Source: Alosa alosa (lineage: Eukaryota; Chordata; Actinopteri; Clupeiformes; Clupeidae). From it: a stretch of DNA of 64,000 nucleotides. The notes below the pieces were generated by a model that was not told the origin of the DNA, did no database searches, and saw only the letters and a list, made by a program, of their open reading frames with translations. Positions 37,001 to 48,229 of the stretch are shown here, one piece after another; within the stretch, counting starts at the first letter, position 1; each line of letters begins with the position of its first letter. A program made the translations under genes and the position numbers. The DNA lies in assembly GCF_017589495.1 (NCBI RefSeq), contig NC_063201.1, positions 7,273,266-7,337,265 on the forward strand, given 5' to 3'.

Positions 37001-40000
37001 GCTGTGGCCTACTGGTTAGCGCTTCGGACTTGTTACCGGAGGGTTGCCGGTTCGAACCCCGACCAGTAGGCACGGCTGAAGTGCCCTTGAGCAAGGCACC
37101 TAACCCCTCACTGCTTATTATGACCCCGAGCGCCGCAGTTGTCGCAGTCCTCACTGCGCCGGGATTAGTGTGTGCTTCCCCTCACTGTGTGTTCACTGTG
37201 TGCTGAGTGTGTTTCACTAATTCCCGGATTGGGATAAATCAGAGACCAAATTTCCCTCACGGGATCAAAAGAGTATATATACTTATACTATACTTTTACT
37301 TATACTTAATTTCACTTGTAAAAGTAAAACTATAGATGTTAAAAGTGTCTTTCCTAAGATTTTGAAACATGATGCTTATTTTGCATTATCAGTTGCAGTC
37401 TCAGACCTGCCAGTGGAGAGCAATATGGCAGATAAAGCAGCTGGGACGGCCACTCCAACAGTACATCAACCCATTGCCAAGCAGTGCATTTTCTTTCCAG
37501 TAAAAGAGGAGGAGAGAGAATTACTGCTGGATCTTCCACAGAGAGCTGAAAGCAAGTCTATTCATATGGTGTTGAAATGATAGAAAAACTAGCGCAAATA
37601 ATAGCACATGCATATATTAGCTCAACATTTCTGTTGTCAGTTTGCTTACCATATCCCTAGAACCTAGCCCCTAAAGGTTTTACACGGATTTAGATTAGTT
37701 GAGAATCAATACATTAGTGATGTCAAGAAAATCTGTCATTTGTTGACGTCTGCACACTTGTTTCTGGATATGAGGCCACACGCAAACACAATAAACATTA
37801 AACCCAGAAATCTATTCCACAGATCAGAGCAACACAGGAGTGGAAGAATATGATGACATCTGTGAGATATCAACCCAGCATGAAACACAATGTGTGGACA
37901 GTGCCTTTGAAAATGGTACAGCTGTATTAGAGATTACTAGTCTGTATTAGAGATTAAAATTTGTGAAATTCGTGATTTAGTAATAATCTCTTACTAAATG
38001 CTTATTTTGTTCTGTTTCAGATGATGTGGGAGCGGACCAACACAACACTGCGGAACTATTAAAATTTCTTCAGCAGAGTTCTGATATAGAACACAGTGAA
38101 TGCACTGATTCAGAACCAGAAGTAGAAACCCTTGCCATGTCCTGTTACCATGGTGGCAAAAGCACTGGCTTAGCAAATCCCCCTGATAGATCAACCCAGG
38201 AAGCTGATCATAGGAATGATAAGTATGTTGATAAAAGATTTGAAATTAGGAAAAGGGTAGATTGTGTAGATATTGCTGGTTAGAGAATGCAGAAGTTGTT
38301 GTTGCGGAATTGGCAGGGGTTTTACTCTATCCTGACTTTTGTCACAGCAGGCTCTCCCAGAATGGTACCAGTTCACAAAATGGTCAAAGGAAACCAATTG
38401 ACTACTTCACTCAGTATTTTGACTGGAAGACGTGGCAGGATGTTGCCAACATCACTGCTAAAACATCTAAAATGTCAAGTCTAGTCACGGCAAAAGAGGT
38501 TTCTCAGTTTGTTGGGATCCATATCGCCATGGGAACGTTACAGGTTAGTAACTGATCTGTTTGGCATTCAGTGTAAATGTAAAGTCTATAGTATAGTTTT
38601 CTATTTTTGATTATTTTGTTTCTGAAGACATTGAAATTAACTGCATTTTAGACCATCATTTGTACAACCCCAAATCAGAAAAAGTTGGGACATTGTGTAA
38701 AATGCAAATAAAAATAGAATGTGATAATATACAAATATTGTAAACTCATATTTTGCTGCAAAAAGGACATAGACAATATATCATATGTTGAAAATGAAAA
38801 TTTTGACTATTTCATGGAAAATATATGTTCATTTTGAATTTGATGCCAGCATCATGTTTCAAAAAAAGTTGGGACGGGGACATGTTTACCACTGTGCTGC
38901 TTCACCTCTTCATTTAACAATGTTCTGTAAATGTTTAGGAACTGAGGAGACCAGTTGCTAGAGTTTTAAAAATTAACTGTTGTCCCATTTCTACCCTATA
39001 TAGGATTTCAGTTGCTTAACAGTATGGGGTATTCTTAATGTTTTTTATTCCATGATGCACCTAATTTGACAGATCTGGACTGCCGACAGGGCGTTTTGGC
39101 ACTTGGACTCTTCGTCTATGGAGAAATACATGAATTCATTTAGGCATTGTTTTCCTGAAATATTTAAGGGCTTCCCTGAAAAATACATTGCCTGGATGGC
39201 AGTGTACGTTGCTCAAAGCTTGTATGCACCATTCAGAATTGATTGTGCTTTGCCAGATGTCCATGCTGTAGGCACTAATGCACCTCCACACCATCATAGT
39301 TGTTGGGTTTTAAACTGAGCACTATAACAAGTTGAATAAGTTGGATAGGCCCTCTCCTCTTTAGATTGATTGATTTCCATTAATAATGGCAAATGTTGAC
39401 TGATCTCTCCACAGGACCTTTTTCTACTTAACCTTAGTTAATTTCAAACGAAATAAATACAATTTCTGCTTTTGCATGGTAAAGTTTACACTAGCATTTC
39501 TGAATTGAGTATCAAACTGTGCTCATAGACAGTAGTTATCACAGGTTTACCTGAGCCCATACAATGATTTTCATTACAGAAACAGGTCTGGTGATATTAT
39601 GTACTGTAGACTCCCCAAATACTTCGCAATTTCATATTAAGAAGCATTATAATTATATTGTTCCATCATTTGTCCACACATGTTTACACAGAGTGATGAA
39701 TACCTATACATCTTTACTTCTAAGAGACCCTGCCTCTCTGGGATGCTCTTTTTCATACCCAATCATGTTGCCAGTTACCCTAATTAGTTGTCAAATATCC
39801 CTCCTTTTGTTTTCTTTATCATTACACAACTTTTCATGCATTTTCTTGGCCCCATCCCAACTTTTTTTGAAACATGTTGCTGGTATCAAATTCAAAATGA
39901 ACATATATTTTCCATGAAATAGTCTTACATGTCATTTTCAACATTGGATATATTGTCTGCGTCCTTTTTGCAGCTAAATATGAGTTTACAAGATTTGCAA

Positions 40001-41374
40001 ATTGTAATATTCTGTTTTTATTTGCATTTTACACAATGTCCCTACTATTTCTTGTTCTTGTATGTTGTAAGTCACATTTCTTGTTCTTTTTCCTCATTGA
40101 AGTTTCCTAGCACAAAGCTGTATTGGGAGGACTATACCCGAGTGGCCCTTATTGCTGATGCCATGTCATCCTCCAGATTTTCAGAGCTTCTCTCAAAACT
40201 GAGGCTTGCAGAAGAGAGCGGTTCCACAAGGCCTCAAGGGAAAGACAAGGTTGTGTCCGCTAACAGCACTACACAGTCCAGAGACCATGATTTACAAGTG
40301 TCAGAAACTGCAGCTGGACCATATAAAACTACACAAACATACAGTACACAGTGTCTATTAGAAACTGACCCACTTAATAGAGTGCGTGTGTTGATGGAAA
40401 AAGTTCAAAGAGCATGTCAGGGTCTAAAGCGAGAGGGGAACCATGGAGTCAGCCAGTACCCACTGTGGTTACTGCGAACCACAGCCAGTGCCGCCTACTC
40501 TCTACATCATACAGTAATGTTGAGTACTTGTGGTTTGGTGGTGGACTTCAACTTGAGCTTGGATGACTCTGACCGAGAAGAAACTGTTAAGCACATGGTC
40601 CTATCGGGTCAAAACAGTAGAGAAGGGATGGTGTTTCTCTGCAAGCCTGAACTCTCCACTCCCTCCATGCTGGAACAGCTTCTAGAGGCTGGTGTACAAA
40701 GTGCTGGCAAAGTTGGCGGGGCGAGGGGACAAGTAGGTGATGAGTTTGTCAGCTCAGATGGCAAACTGAAGCTGTTTCGATGCCATCATGGTTTCATCCT
40801 TTCGGCTGCTGTAAAGGGACGATCCCGTTCGACATCCCTAGTCAGTGGCTTTGAGCGGGCACTTAAAGCAGCAAAGCTCAACCGGGATTTGCGCAACGCT
40901 TACCGTACGCCTTGCCTGTCGTCTCCCGCAGGCTGGCCACTGTCTGTTCTTTGGCACCTTACTGATCTTGCACTGGTGAACTCTTGGCTGCAGTACAGGG
41001 GCGACCGCTGCAATGAACAAGAACAGTTGTCCCTCATGGCATTCCGACTAGAAGTCTCCAAAGCACTGATTCTCTTAAGCAGCGCTGATGCCCAGGATGC
41101 AACTCCTCCCCAACCACCGGCTCCTGAGAGACCAGAACAGGGCTCAGTCCCAGGGTCAGCCTCTGTTTTTGAGACCCCGCTGCCAGACACGGCCGTACGG
41201 TATGATGGCGTGGGCCACTGGCCAGAACAAGTTGCTGAAGGAGAGGGAGCCAGGTGTCGGTTTGGGGGATGTGATCGGACATCTCAGGTGCGGTGTCTGA
41301 AATGTTGTGTGTTTCTGTGCATCTCGCGCAATCATAACTGCTTTCTCAAATTCCACAGCCAAGGGACTCTATGA
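31021..41374 (+). CDS. ZNF576-like C2H2 zinc-finger protein fused to a degenerate piggyBac transposase (PGBD) domain
   Basis: Nine coding exons (31021-31528, 31680-32198, 32731-36425, 36572-36896, 37393-37551, 37823-37915, 38021-38256, 38361-38543, 40103-41374) keep one frame for 2329 residues. The intron after 37551 appears to be GC-AG (GAAA|GCAAGT). Residues ~176-372 hold six fingers. The first, CLECHIIFSDDKSKQRHLKMSH, followed by CYVCDRHFANSTELMAHQRTH, resembles human ZNF576 as I remember it. A seventh lies near 1105. The long middle is Lys/Glu-rich, with basic KKGRPAKK and RGRKRGGGRGRR patches and SUMO-type sites (NVKEED, VVKEED, PVKEEE). From ~1855 the piggyBac fold begins (KPIDYFTQYFDWKTW; VSQFVGIHIAMGTLQFPSTKLYW; MSSSRFSELLSKLRL). 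It ends with the family's Cys-rich module ...RCLKCCVFLCISRNHNCFLKFH. Catalytic Asp positions are substituted, so a DNA-binding regulator rather than a transposase is inferred. AATAAA is at 41760. Confidence 0.85.
36996..37310 (+). mobile_element. tRNA-derived SINE, copy 2 (intron 4 of the zinc finger-piggyBac gene)
   Basis: It has the same A box / B box head as copy 1 (GGTTCGAACCCCGACCAGTAGG), the same AGCAAGGCACCTAACCCC body and the same AGACCAAATTTCCCTCACGGGATC segment, and it ends in a CTTATA-rich tail. It differs from copy 1 by a short insertion after CTCACTGCT. Confidence 0.85.
38663..40065. mobile_element. Non-autonomous DNA transposon, copy 2 (intron 8 of the zinc finger-piggyBac gene)
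   Basis: The left end ACAACCCCAAATCAGAAAAA then GTTGGGAC is intact, while the right end is eroded (GTCCCTACTATTTCTTGTTC). The interior aligns by eye along its length with copy 1 at 8201-9696. Its right end lies ~40 bp before the exon 9 acceptor, so it has expanded this intron without touching coding sequence. Confidence 0.75.
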
Positions 41375-43134
41375 GGTTTTGTGTTGATATAGCAACGTGT
41401 GAATGTTTGTTTGTTTGTTTTCCAGCACGTCCTATACTTTTGTTTTGGCATTTGCTGCCATTTAATGAAACATATTTTCCATTTAAAATTAAGGAAAAAA
41501 GGTTCTACTCATGTATTTTTCATACAATGATTGATTGAAGGAAATCCACTCCTTTTGTTTCTGTAATTATTTTATTTATTTACCGCCAATGGTCTGTGAA
41601 TTATTTATATTTTTATACATTTGTTGTTGAGTAAAAACAGCCATAAGGTCTGAATGTGTTTTTGAATGTCCAAGACAAATGTGTTTCCTGTTACTGCAGC
41701 TGTTACTGATAATTAATTCTGTGAAACAATTGACCCACTTTTAATGTATTTTAATTTAAAATAAATTCTGTGAAACAATTGACAACCTTTTAATGTATTT
41801 TAATTTAAAATAAATTCATGTCTCAATCTTGTTTTGTTTTCACATTTTCTCTGTTCTGTTCTGGTAGTAATTTGCCAGCACTTTGGTTTAGTTTTTTTTT
41901 TAATGGGCTATGTAAAGTAGCCTACTATCCATCAGACTTGGCTTGCAACGGTACGGTATCAGGCCAGTCCAGGGTAGTGCTTGTATTGCATTCATCTCTT
42001 TTGCACCAGATCTTGGTCACGTGTGTAGGGGACGTTTACCAAAACGGGTTTCCTCCATCGTCTAAGGTTGCCCTGCACCGGAGGCTGCGAGTAAGTAAAC
42101 TGTACGACCAACTGATTACAGTACAAAAAAGCAACGAACTTTTAATCACATTTAATATGCTCTAGTGTATTGATCAAGTGTGCAAACAATTACATGTAGT
42201 TGTGTCGCCCTATGTATAGACGTTTGCCTGCTGATGGTCTGCAATGATGAGTACTTCCTCTTAGCTAGCTAGCAAACTAGCATGCTGTAGCGAAGTTTCG
42301 ACTAACGTTTCTGTAGCTAGTTAGCTATGTTTGTATTCAAGTGGCTAGCCAGTCAAAATGCTATAGTTAGCGTAGCGGTCTTCTGCAACTAGTTTATTTA
42401 GGCATTAATCATTACATTAACCGAAATGTTAAACCTATTAGTCATAATAACGGACGTGTAGCTAACTTGTAAACTATTGTTTGTTTTCGGTGTATCAAAA
42501 ACAATGAATGAGCAAAAGGCTACGTGAAAACATTGGGCCTTAACCAAATTGTCTGCTAGCTAGCACGCTAACGTCCCTACAGTTTCAACTTTATAGAAGA
42601 GTACTGTACATGCAAATATGTTGTCTCAGGTTTAACTTAATGTCTGTGTTTAACCCAATCACATTTTATTAGTTTAAACTATAACGTGTGTTACATCAAC
42701 TGTACCCAGTTTCGTTTAACATTTAAATCACGCTGGACTTTCTAACATCATGTCACCACAACTAACGTTAAACGTTAACTTCACCACGTTCAAATTCAAG
42801 TTCTAACTTAATTGTGATAACGGTTCTGGAGTAAAGATATACAGTATAAACCTGTTAGTTTACATGGGTTTTTAGATGTGTGGGGGTAATGTAACGTTAA
42901 CTCCCATTTATAAACCAGAAAGTGAGAGAAGTTAAGTCACGAACAGTTAGTTTATGAAGTTGGCCACTAAGTGGCGGAACGTATTGTAACATAACGTTAC
43001 TTTGGAACAGCCAGCTGAACACTTGATTCACCAGGCTAACGTTATGCAATTTACTAATTAAGCTCTGCTTCTGTCACAGTTCCCCGATATCGAACTTCCA
43101 ACACGCCTGAAGTGAAAGTCCTTCAGAATTGAAA
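41375..43134. other. 3' UTR of the fusion gene and 5' region of the AT-hook zinc-finger gene
   Basis: A ~50-bp segment is tandemly duplicated at ~41713-41815, and each copy ends in AAAATAAATTC, so the polyadenylation signal (AATAAA at 41760 and again ~50 bp on) is doubled. A likely noncoding first exon of the next gene ends at 42090 (CTGCGA|GTAAGT). It follows a CACGTG E-box at 42018-42023. The next exon starts at 43080 after CTTCTGTCACAG. The intron between contains many GCTAGC/TTAGCTAGC runs but no recognised element. Confidence 0.6.
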
Positions 43135-43878
43135 ATGGATGCAGACTTGGCGAACCTCGAGCAAATGGTTATGAAGGGTGAAGAAGTCACGTCCACGGAT
43201 CCTGCTGAAGCTAGACTAGAAGAACCTTACCGGGCGATTGTCATCCCACAGCCACCTCCTGTCATACAACCATGTGAGTGTCGGACATAACAATTAACCA
43301 AGTGGTCCTCTACCTCCTAGTATAGGCTTTTTTTGCCACCCTCCTGCTCTAAATGTGGATCTAAATGTTTCCTCCTTGTTCTGTTATTAGACCAACATGA
43401 GAGTCTGCAATGTTTCCAGTGTTTCATTACCTTCTGTAACTCCAAAGCCAAAGAGAGGCACATGAAGAAGAGTCACCGTGAAGAGTACAAGCAACAGCTC
43501 CAGCAGGTACTGCATTTATATTTTTTGAGATGGGGACAGTTGCATATGTTTAGGCTATATGTTCAGTCCATCGCTGCACTTGCGTAACTGTAATATTCAT
43601 TCAATCTTTATTTATTCTCGGAGGTTCATTCAGGGGAGTTCTCATTTTCAGTGAAGCCGAGATTACACTATATATAATATAGAATGTTATCTATCTATCT
43701 CTCTAAGATAGATAGAGTGAGAGATAGATAGATAGATAGATAGATAACATTCTATATTATATATATATATATATATAGTGTAATCTCTTCATTCAATCTT
43801 TATTTATTCTCAGAGGTTCATTGAGGGTAGTTCTCATTTTCAGTGAAGCTGAGATTACACTATATATAATATAGAATG

Positions 43879-43912
<34 letters not shown>

Positions 43913-45585
43913 CTATCTATATATTATTCTCGGAGGTTCATTGAGGGTAGTTCTCATTTTCAGTAAGGCCGAGATTACACTATAGAATGTTATCTATCTA
44001 TCTATATGGAGTGTCATGGGGGATTTCATTTTTGCACAAGGGGGGAGTTTATTTAGTGACCCCCTTTTGCATTCCCTTGTAATAGTTCCCTCACAAAGTC
44101 AAAAGCATTGCAAGGGAATTTAACAGTATTGCAGAGAAATGCAAAACAATTGCCAGGGAATGCAACATCTTATTTTTATAACCTGAAAAAACATTTGCTA
44201 TATCTCTATAATAAAATCAACTATTGTGAAAGCTTTCTCAGGGGTATTTGATGGGGAAAACATGGAATTGGATGACCTCAGCTGGTGTGTGTATTAATTG
44301 TGAATTCTGTTGTTCTTCCCTGATAGTGTGACACACTCTTCACCTGCTATGTGTGTGACCGCACCTTCTCATCTTCTGAGGAGCTGACCCAGCATCAGTC
44401 CACACACAACAAGGAGGACAAGCCCTTCAAGTGCACCTGTAAAGAGAGTTTCCGCACCTTCTCTGAGGTAAGCAACGACCCCAGGTGAAGGGTATGGAGA
44501 GGGGATATGCAAACATTTCAAGCACTTTAAAAGTGAAGTCGTTGCTTAAAGTCTAAATACCATTTTTGTCCTCCCTGAGCAACTGAAGAGGTCCACATAT
44601 TTCAATTTCAAAATTGCATGTGGTTTCAAAATTGTACTTTGATGTTGCTGTATGTTGTGGTGATAATGTTTTCAGAAACTTACTTGATAGTCAAGCAATT
44701 TTTGCTGTTTCTTGCACAGCAACAGCAACATGCTTTGTCGTCTGTGCGTGTCTGACGTCTGTCTGTCTGTCCGTCCATCTGCAGCTAACCAGTCACAGGC
44801 GGCAGGTGTGCCCAGAGCGGCAATTCCTTTGCAAAGACTGCGGGGTGACCTGCCGCAGTCCCGCTTTACTGCGGAACCACCGGTTGGCAGTTCACTCGGC
44901 ACGCACTGACGTGGAAGATCCCGGGGACGCCGCCAAGTTCCACCGCTGCGCCAAATGCAATGCCGGCTTCACCAACGAGTCCGAGCTCCTGCAGCACCAG
45001 GAGAACCACGCCGGCAGCGAGCACTGCAACGGAGGCCCGTCCCCCAAGAGACCCCGCGGCAGGCCGCCCAAAACGGACAGCGCCGCCGCTGGCGGAGTGG
45101 AGAAGCAGCAGGTGAAGCGGAAGAAGAAGGACGAAGCTGCTACAGCAGACGGGGGGAAGGAGGAGGCAAAACAGGCCAAGCCCAGGAAGAAGAAGGCCGA
45201 GGCTGAAGAGGGAATTACTGAAGCAGGGGACGAGACGGAGACCGGTGCTGTCGGCACAGAAGCGTCCACGCCAGCCACGGCTAAAGCAGACAGCGGAGGC
45301 GCCAGAAGAGGACGACCCCCGAAGTCTGCACCGAGCGTCAAAGCTGAGGAGAAGAAGCCCGTCCCGCGGAAAGCCCACCCGTGCGGCGAGTGCGAGGAAA
45401 GCTTTGCGCGGCCGGAGCAGCTGCAGGCTCACGTGACCCGCGTCCACACGGCCGGCCGACACGCCTGCCCCACCTGCGGCAAGAGCTTCGGCCGCGAGAG
45501 CAATCTGAAAGCGCACCAGCAGAGCCACACCAAAGACGAGGAGGAAGAGGAGAAGAAGAAGCCAGCAGGAAGAGGGAAGAGATAA
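43135..45585 (+). CDS. ZNF576-like C2H2 zinc-finger protein with two AT-hooks
   Basis: Coding exons are 43135-43273, 43391-43506, 44327-44467 and 44785-45585, giving 398 residues. The fingers begin with CFQCFITFCNSKAKERHMKKSH then CYVCDRTFSSSEELTQHQSTH. This pair matches the start of the fusion gene to the left and, as I recall, human ZNF576. Fingers follow at CKDCGVTCRSPALLRNHRLAVH and CAKCNAGFTNESELLQHQENH. Two AT-hook cores come next, KRPRGRPPKTD and ARRGRPPKSAP, separated by ~80 charged, lysine-rich residues. The last two fingers are CGECEESFARPEQLQAHVTRVH and CPTCGKSFGRESNLKAHQQSH. One finger (CTCKESFRTFSE...HRRQVC) is irregular and spans an intron. The coding DNA of exon 4 is markedly GC-rich. 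The protein probably binds AT-rich minor grooves together with finger-specified sites. It lacks the shared terminal finger. Confidence 0.88.
43595..44005. repeat. Triplicated ~125-bp repeat with internal hairpin and GATA microsatellites (intron 2)
   Basis: The segment TTCATTCAATCTTTATTTAT...GAGATTACACTATATATAAT then ATAGAATGTTATCTATCTA occurs at ~43595, ~43788 and, shortened, ~43925. Between copies one and two lies its inverse end (GATAGATAACATTCTATATT...AGTGTAATCTC), so a long hairpin can form at ~43660-43787. The spacing is filled by (TATC)n/(GATA)n runs. Confidence 0.8.
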
Positions 45586-47982
45586 TTCCTGTTCTGTTGG
45601 TGGTGGTGGTTAGGTGTGTGTGGCATGAGAGGATAAGGGAGACAAGCTTTTATTTTGTTTTGTTTTGTAACAAAGTCCCGGCATTTTTATTTTCAATGTG
45701 AGTGATATGGAACAGAATGTGGTGGTTTTTAGTTGAATAGTCTTCAACCGTTTGTCGCTTTTCATGAATGTTGCACTGTCGTCAAATTATTTTTTAAACA
45801 AGGTTTTATTCAGGACTCAGGCCCACAAACTATTAAGCTAGTGCTGTGCAGGCTGTGGGTTATGCCTGTGGAACTGACTGGTGTGGGATGAGGATGCAGG
45901 CCCACTGCATCCATCTGAGCACAGCAAGATATCACTGGGTCAAGCTTGCATGGCGTATTCTCACATTACATCAGTCATTCAGAGATAAAAGCAATGTCCT
46001 CCTCAAGAGTAAAAGATACAATGGAAAATGTTGTATTTTAATTGTGATTTTTAATTAATATCTTTTGAGTAAGATGGGTCTTTTTTTTAAATAAGTGTGT
46101 GTAGAGGCCGCAGGTACATGTTGCCTTCAATTCTGTTTTTTTGTCTCTTTTCGTTTTGCCTTTTTTATTAGAGAGGTGACAAAAGGATATGTTACCTTTG
46201 TCCAGAAGACTTCAGTTCAGAATTTGTTTGTTAAAAATCATTATGTACATGGCATTCATTGAGTGGTGGTTTATGTGATTTAATTTTGTGTTTAATAACA
46301 AACTAAAGTATGTGATTTTATTTACTGAAGAAAAAAAACTCATCATGGGATGTTAACTTGTTGAAATAAGCATCTTTTTTTGTATTTGATTGATGCTTTT
46401 TTAAGCGAGGGTCTAACCCAAGACGCAAGTTGATTGTTCAAGATAATTAAAATTCCTCTCCCCCTGATAATGTGCTGAGGTTCAAAGGAACATGGACAAT
46501 GTTCTTGGTGGAATTCACCCAAGTACATTGTGTACCAATGTACATAGTGGTGCCAAATACTAAGAATACTCTGTAATGTTTGGTCTAAGATTGGCTCTCC
46601 CCATGAAAATGTCTCTGTGTATTTACAATTTTTACAGTCTATGAACCTGGTAAATGTCTTATTAAAATTAAATTGCCCCAGGGGATGCTGCAGATTACAT
46701 TGTGTTTTATTTTTGACTGAAAAAATATTATTCTGGTGTATTTACTGGATTTTACTTGTGACTTAAGACTTTTACAGCTGTTAAAATGAGACTGAACTTG
46801 TTCAAATGAGCCATACATATTGTATGAATTCACGTCAGTTATTTAAGTCAACAATTAATTATTATAACTTATTAAAGTTGAACATAACAATGTGAATTAC
46901 TGGAGCTTATGATTGTTGCCCCTTCTACCGATAGATAAACTTTTTTCCATCCCTTCATTGATGAGAACGAGAAACAGTTTCTGCTATGATGTTCCATAGT
47001 GAAACATTTTGGCACATCTCCCCCTAGACTGTAGGTGTCAGTACACACTAACATCTTGCAGCCCACAGCTCTCGATGGAGAAAAGGAGCCACAAACACCA
47101 CCATAGATAGTAAGAGGAGCAATACCAGTGCAGTAGTACCGGTGGTAACGTTAAGACTGATGTTTTGTGAGGTTACGATCTTATTTCCGAAGCTTACTTA
47201 ACCATTATTTCACATTCCATCAATCGGTAGTGCATCCGTTTTCGCAGGTGTATCGGAACCATATGCATGTTAAGCTTTCTGTCAGGTAGCATTCTAGGCT
47301 GACGTTGATGAGTGAGGTAATGGTAAACATTGCAATAAGGCTAACGTTAGCTTCCTGAACCATCAACTCATATCTTTTTTTTTTTACTCAGGTAAGTCCT
47401 ACTACATTTTCTTTATAGTTATATTGTGTGTGGCAATTGCATCACACAAACAGCAACAAATATAGTACGACGTACCAGTCTGGCCAGGGGCACATTCTCC
47501 CCATACTATTGTTATCCACTTAAGATCACGTAGATCGTTGTGCAAATGATGAATACTATTAACCTGAACTACGTTTATCCTGGCCCTGCCACATTATCTT
47601 TAGATAGTCTTAACGTCAGTGTTAATATAAACGCGGCAATACCCCCTTCTTACCAGGCAGGTTAGGCTGAACAACACCTTTTTTTTGTATGTTTAATTTT
47701 CTAATAAAGCATTGCCCCTCAGGCACCGCTGTGACTATCCGGAGAAATATTCTGTGGTCACTGCTATTCTGGGATTTACGGCTCCCATTGACTTCATTCA
47801 ACACATCAAAACAATACTTCGAAAATGTGCTCAAACTAACGCCGCTCACTTATGCCAGCAACCATTTTACTTTGATTATAAACTACATGTTGGTACAAGA
47901 TTTATACAAAAAGAATAACAGAATTTGGCGTAAGCAATGTGGAGAAATCTTATGAAAAGTGTCAGCCCTTAAAACTGCCTAA
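45586..47982. other. 3' UTR of the AT-hook gene and upstream region of the proline-rich zinc-finger gene
   Basis: AT-rich sequence with no supported coding exon. A noncoding first exon of the downstream gene must exist, because its ATG follows a splice acceptor. A possible donor, CTCAG|GTAAGT at ~47391, could end it, but I cannot support its start. Confidence 0.4.
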
Positions 47983-48229
47983 TGTCGAAGGTCAGAGACA
48001 TTCAAAAACGTACTTTAATATCACATCATAATTTATAAAGGAACAAAGTTTAAAAAGTAAAACACAATATATCAGATGGATTATGGATTAGACAAATAAT
48101 TAGTAAGGAAACAAGATTTTCTACCATAATTTAAAGTACTTGCCCACTGTTTACTGGCTATATTAGCCCATATGAACAACCGCTCCCTCCTTCCCCCAGC
48201 CTGGAGTGAGCTAAACTGAACAAAACTGT

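Noticed and set aside
39929..40102. Upstream extension of the last piggyBac exon (an ATG at 39929)
   Set aside because: This stretch is transposon copy 2 plus intron. The acceptor at 40102 gives a frame-perfect join to the previous exon inside the piggyBac consensus.
43660..43990. CRISPR-like alternation of repeats
   Set aside because: This is eukaryotic intronic tandem duplication with GATA microsatellites, not regularly spaced repeats with unique spacers.
47622..47955. Open frames of 68-88 codons near 47.7 kb
   Set aside because: They are short, overlap on both strands and have no recognisable domain or splice context.
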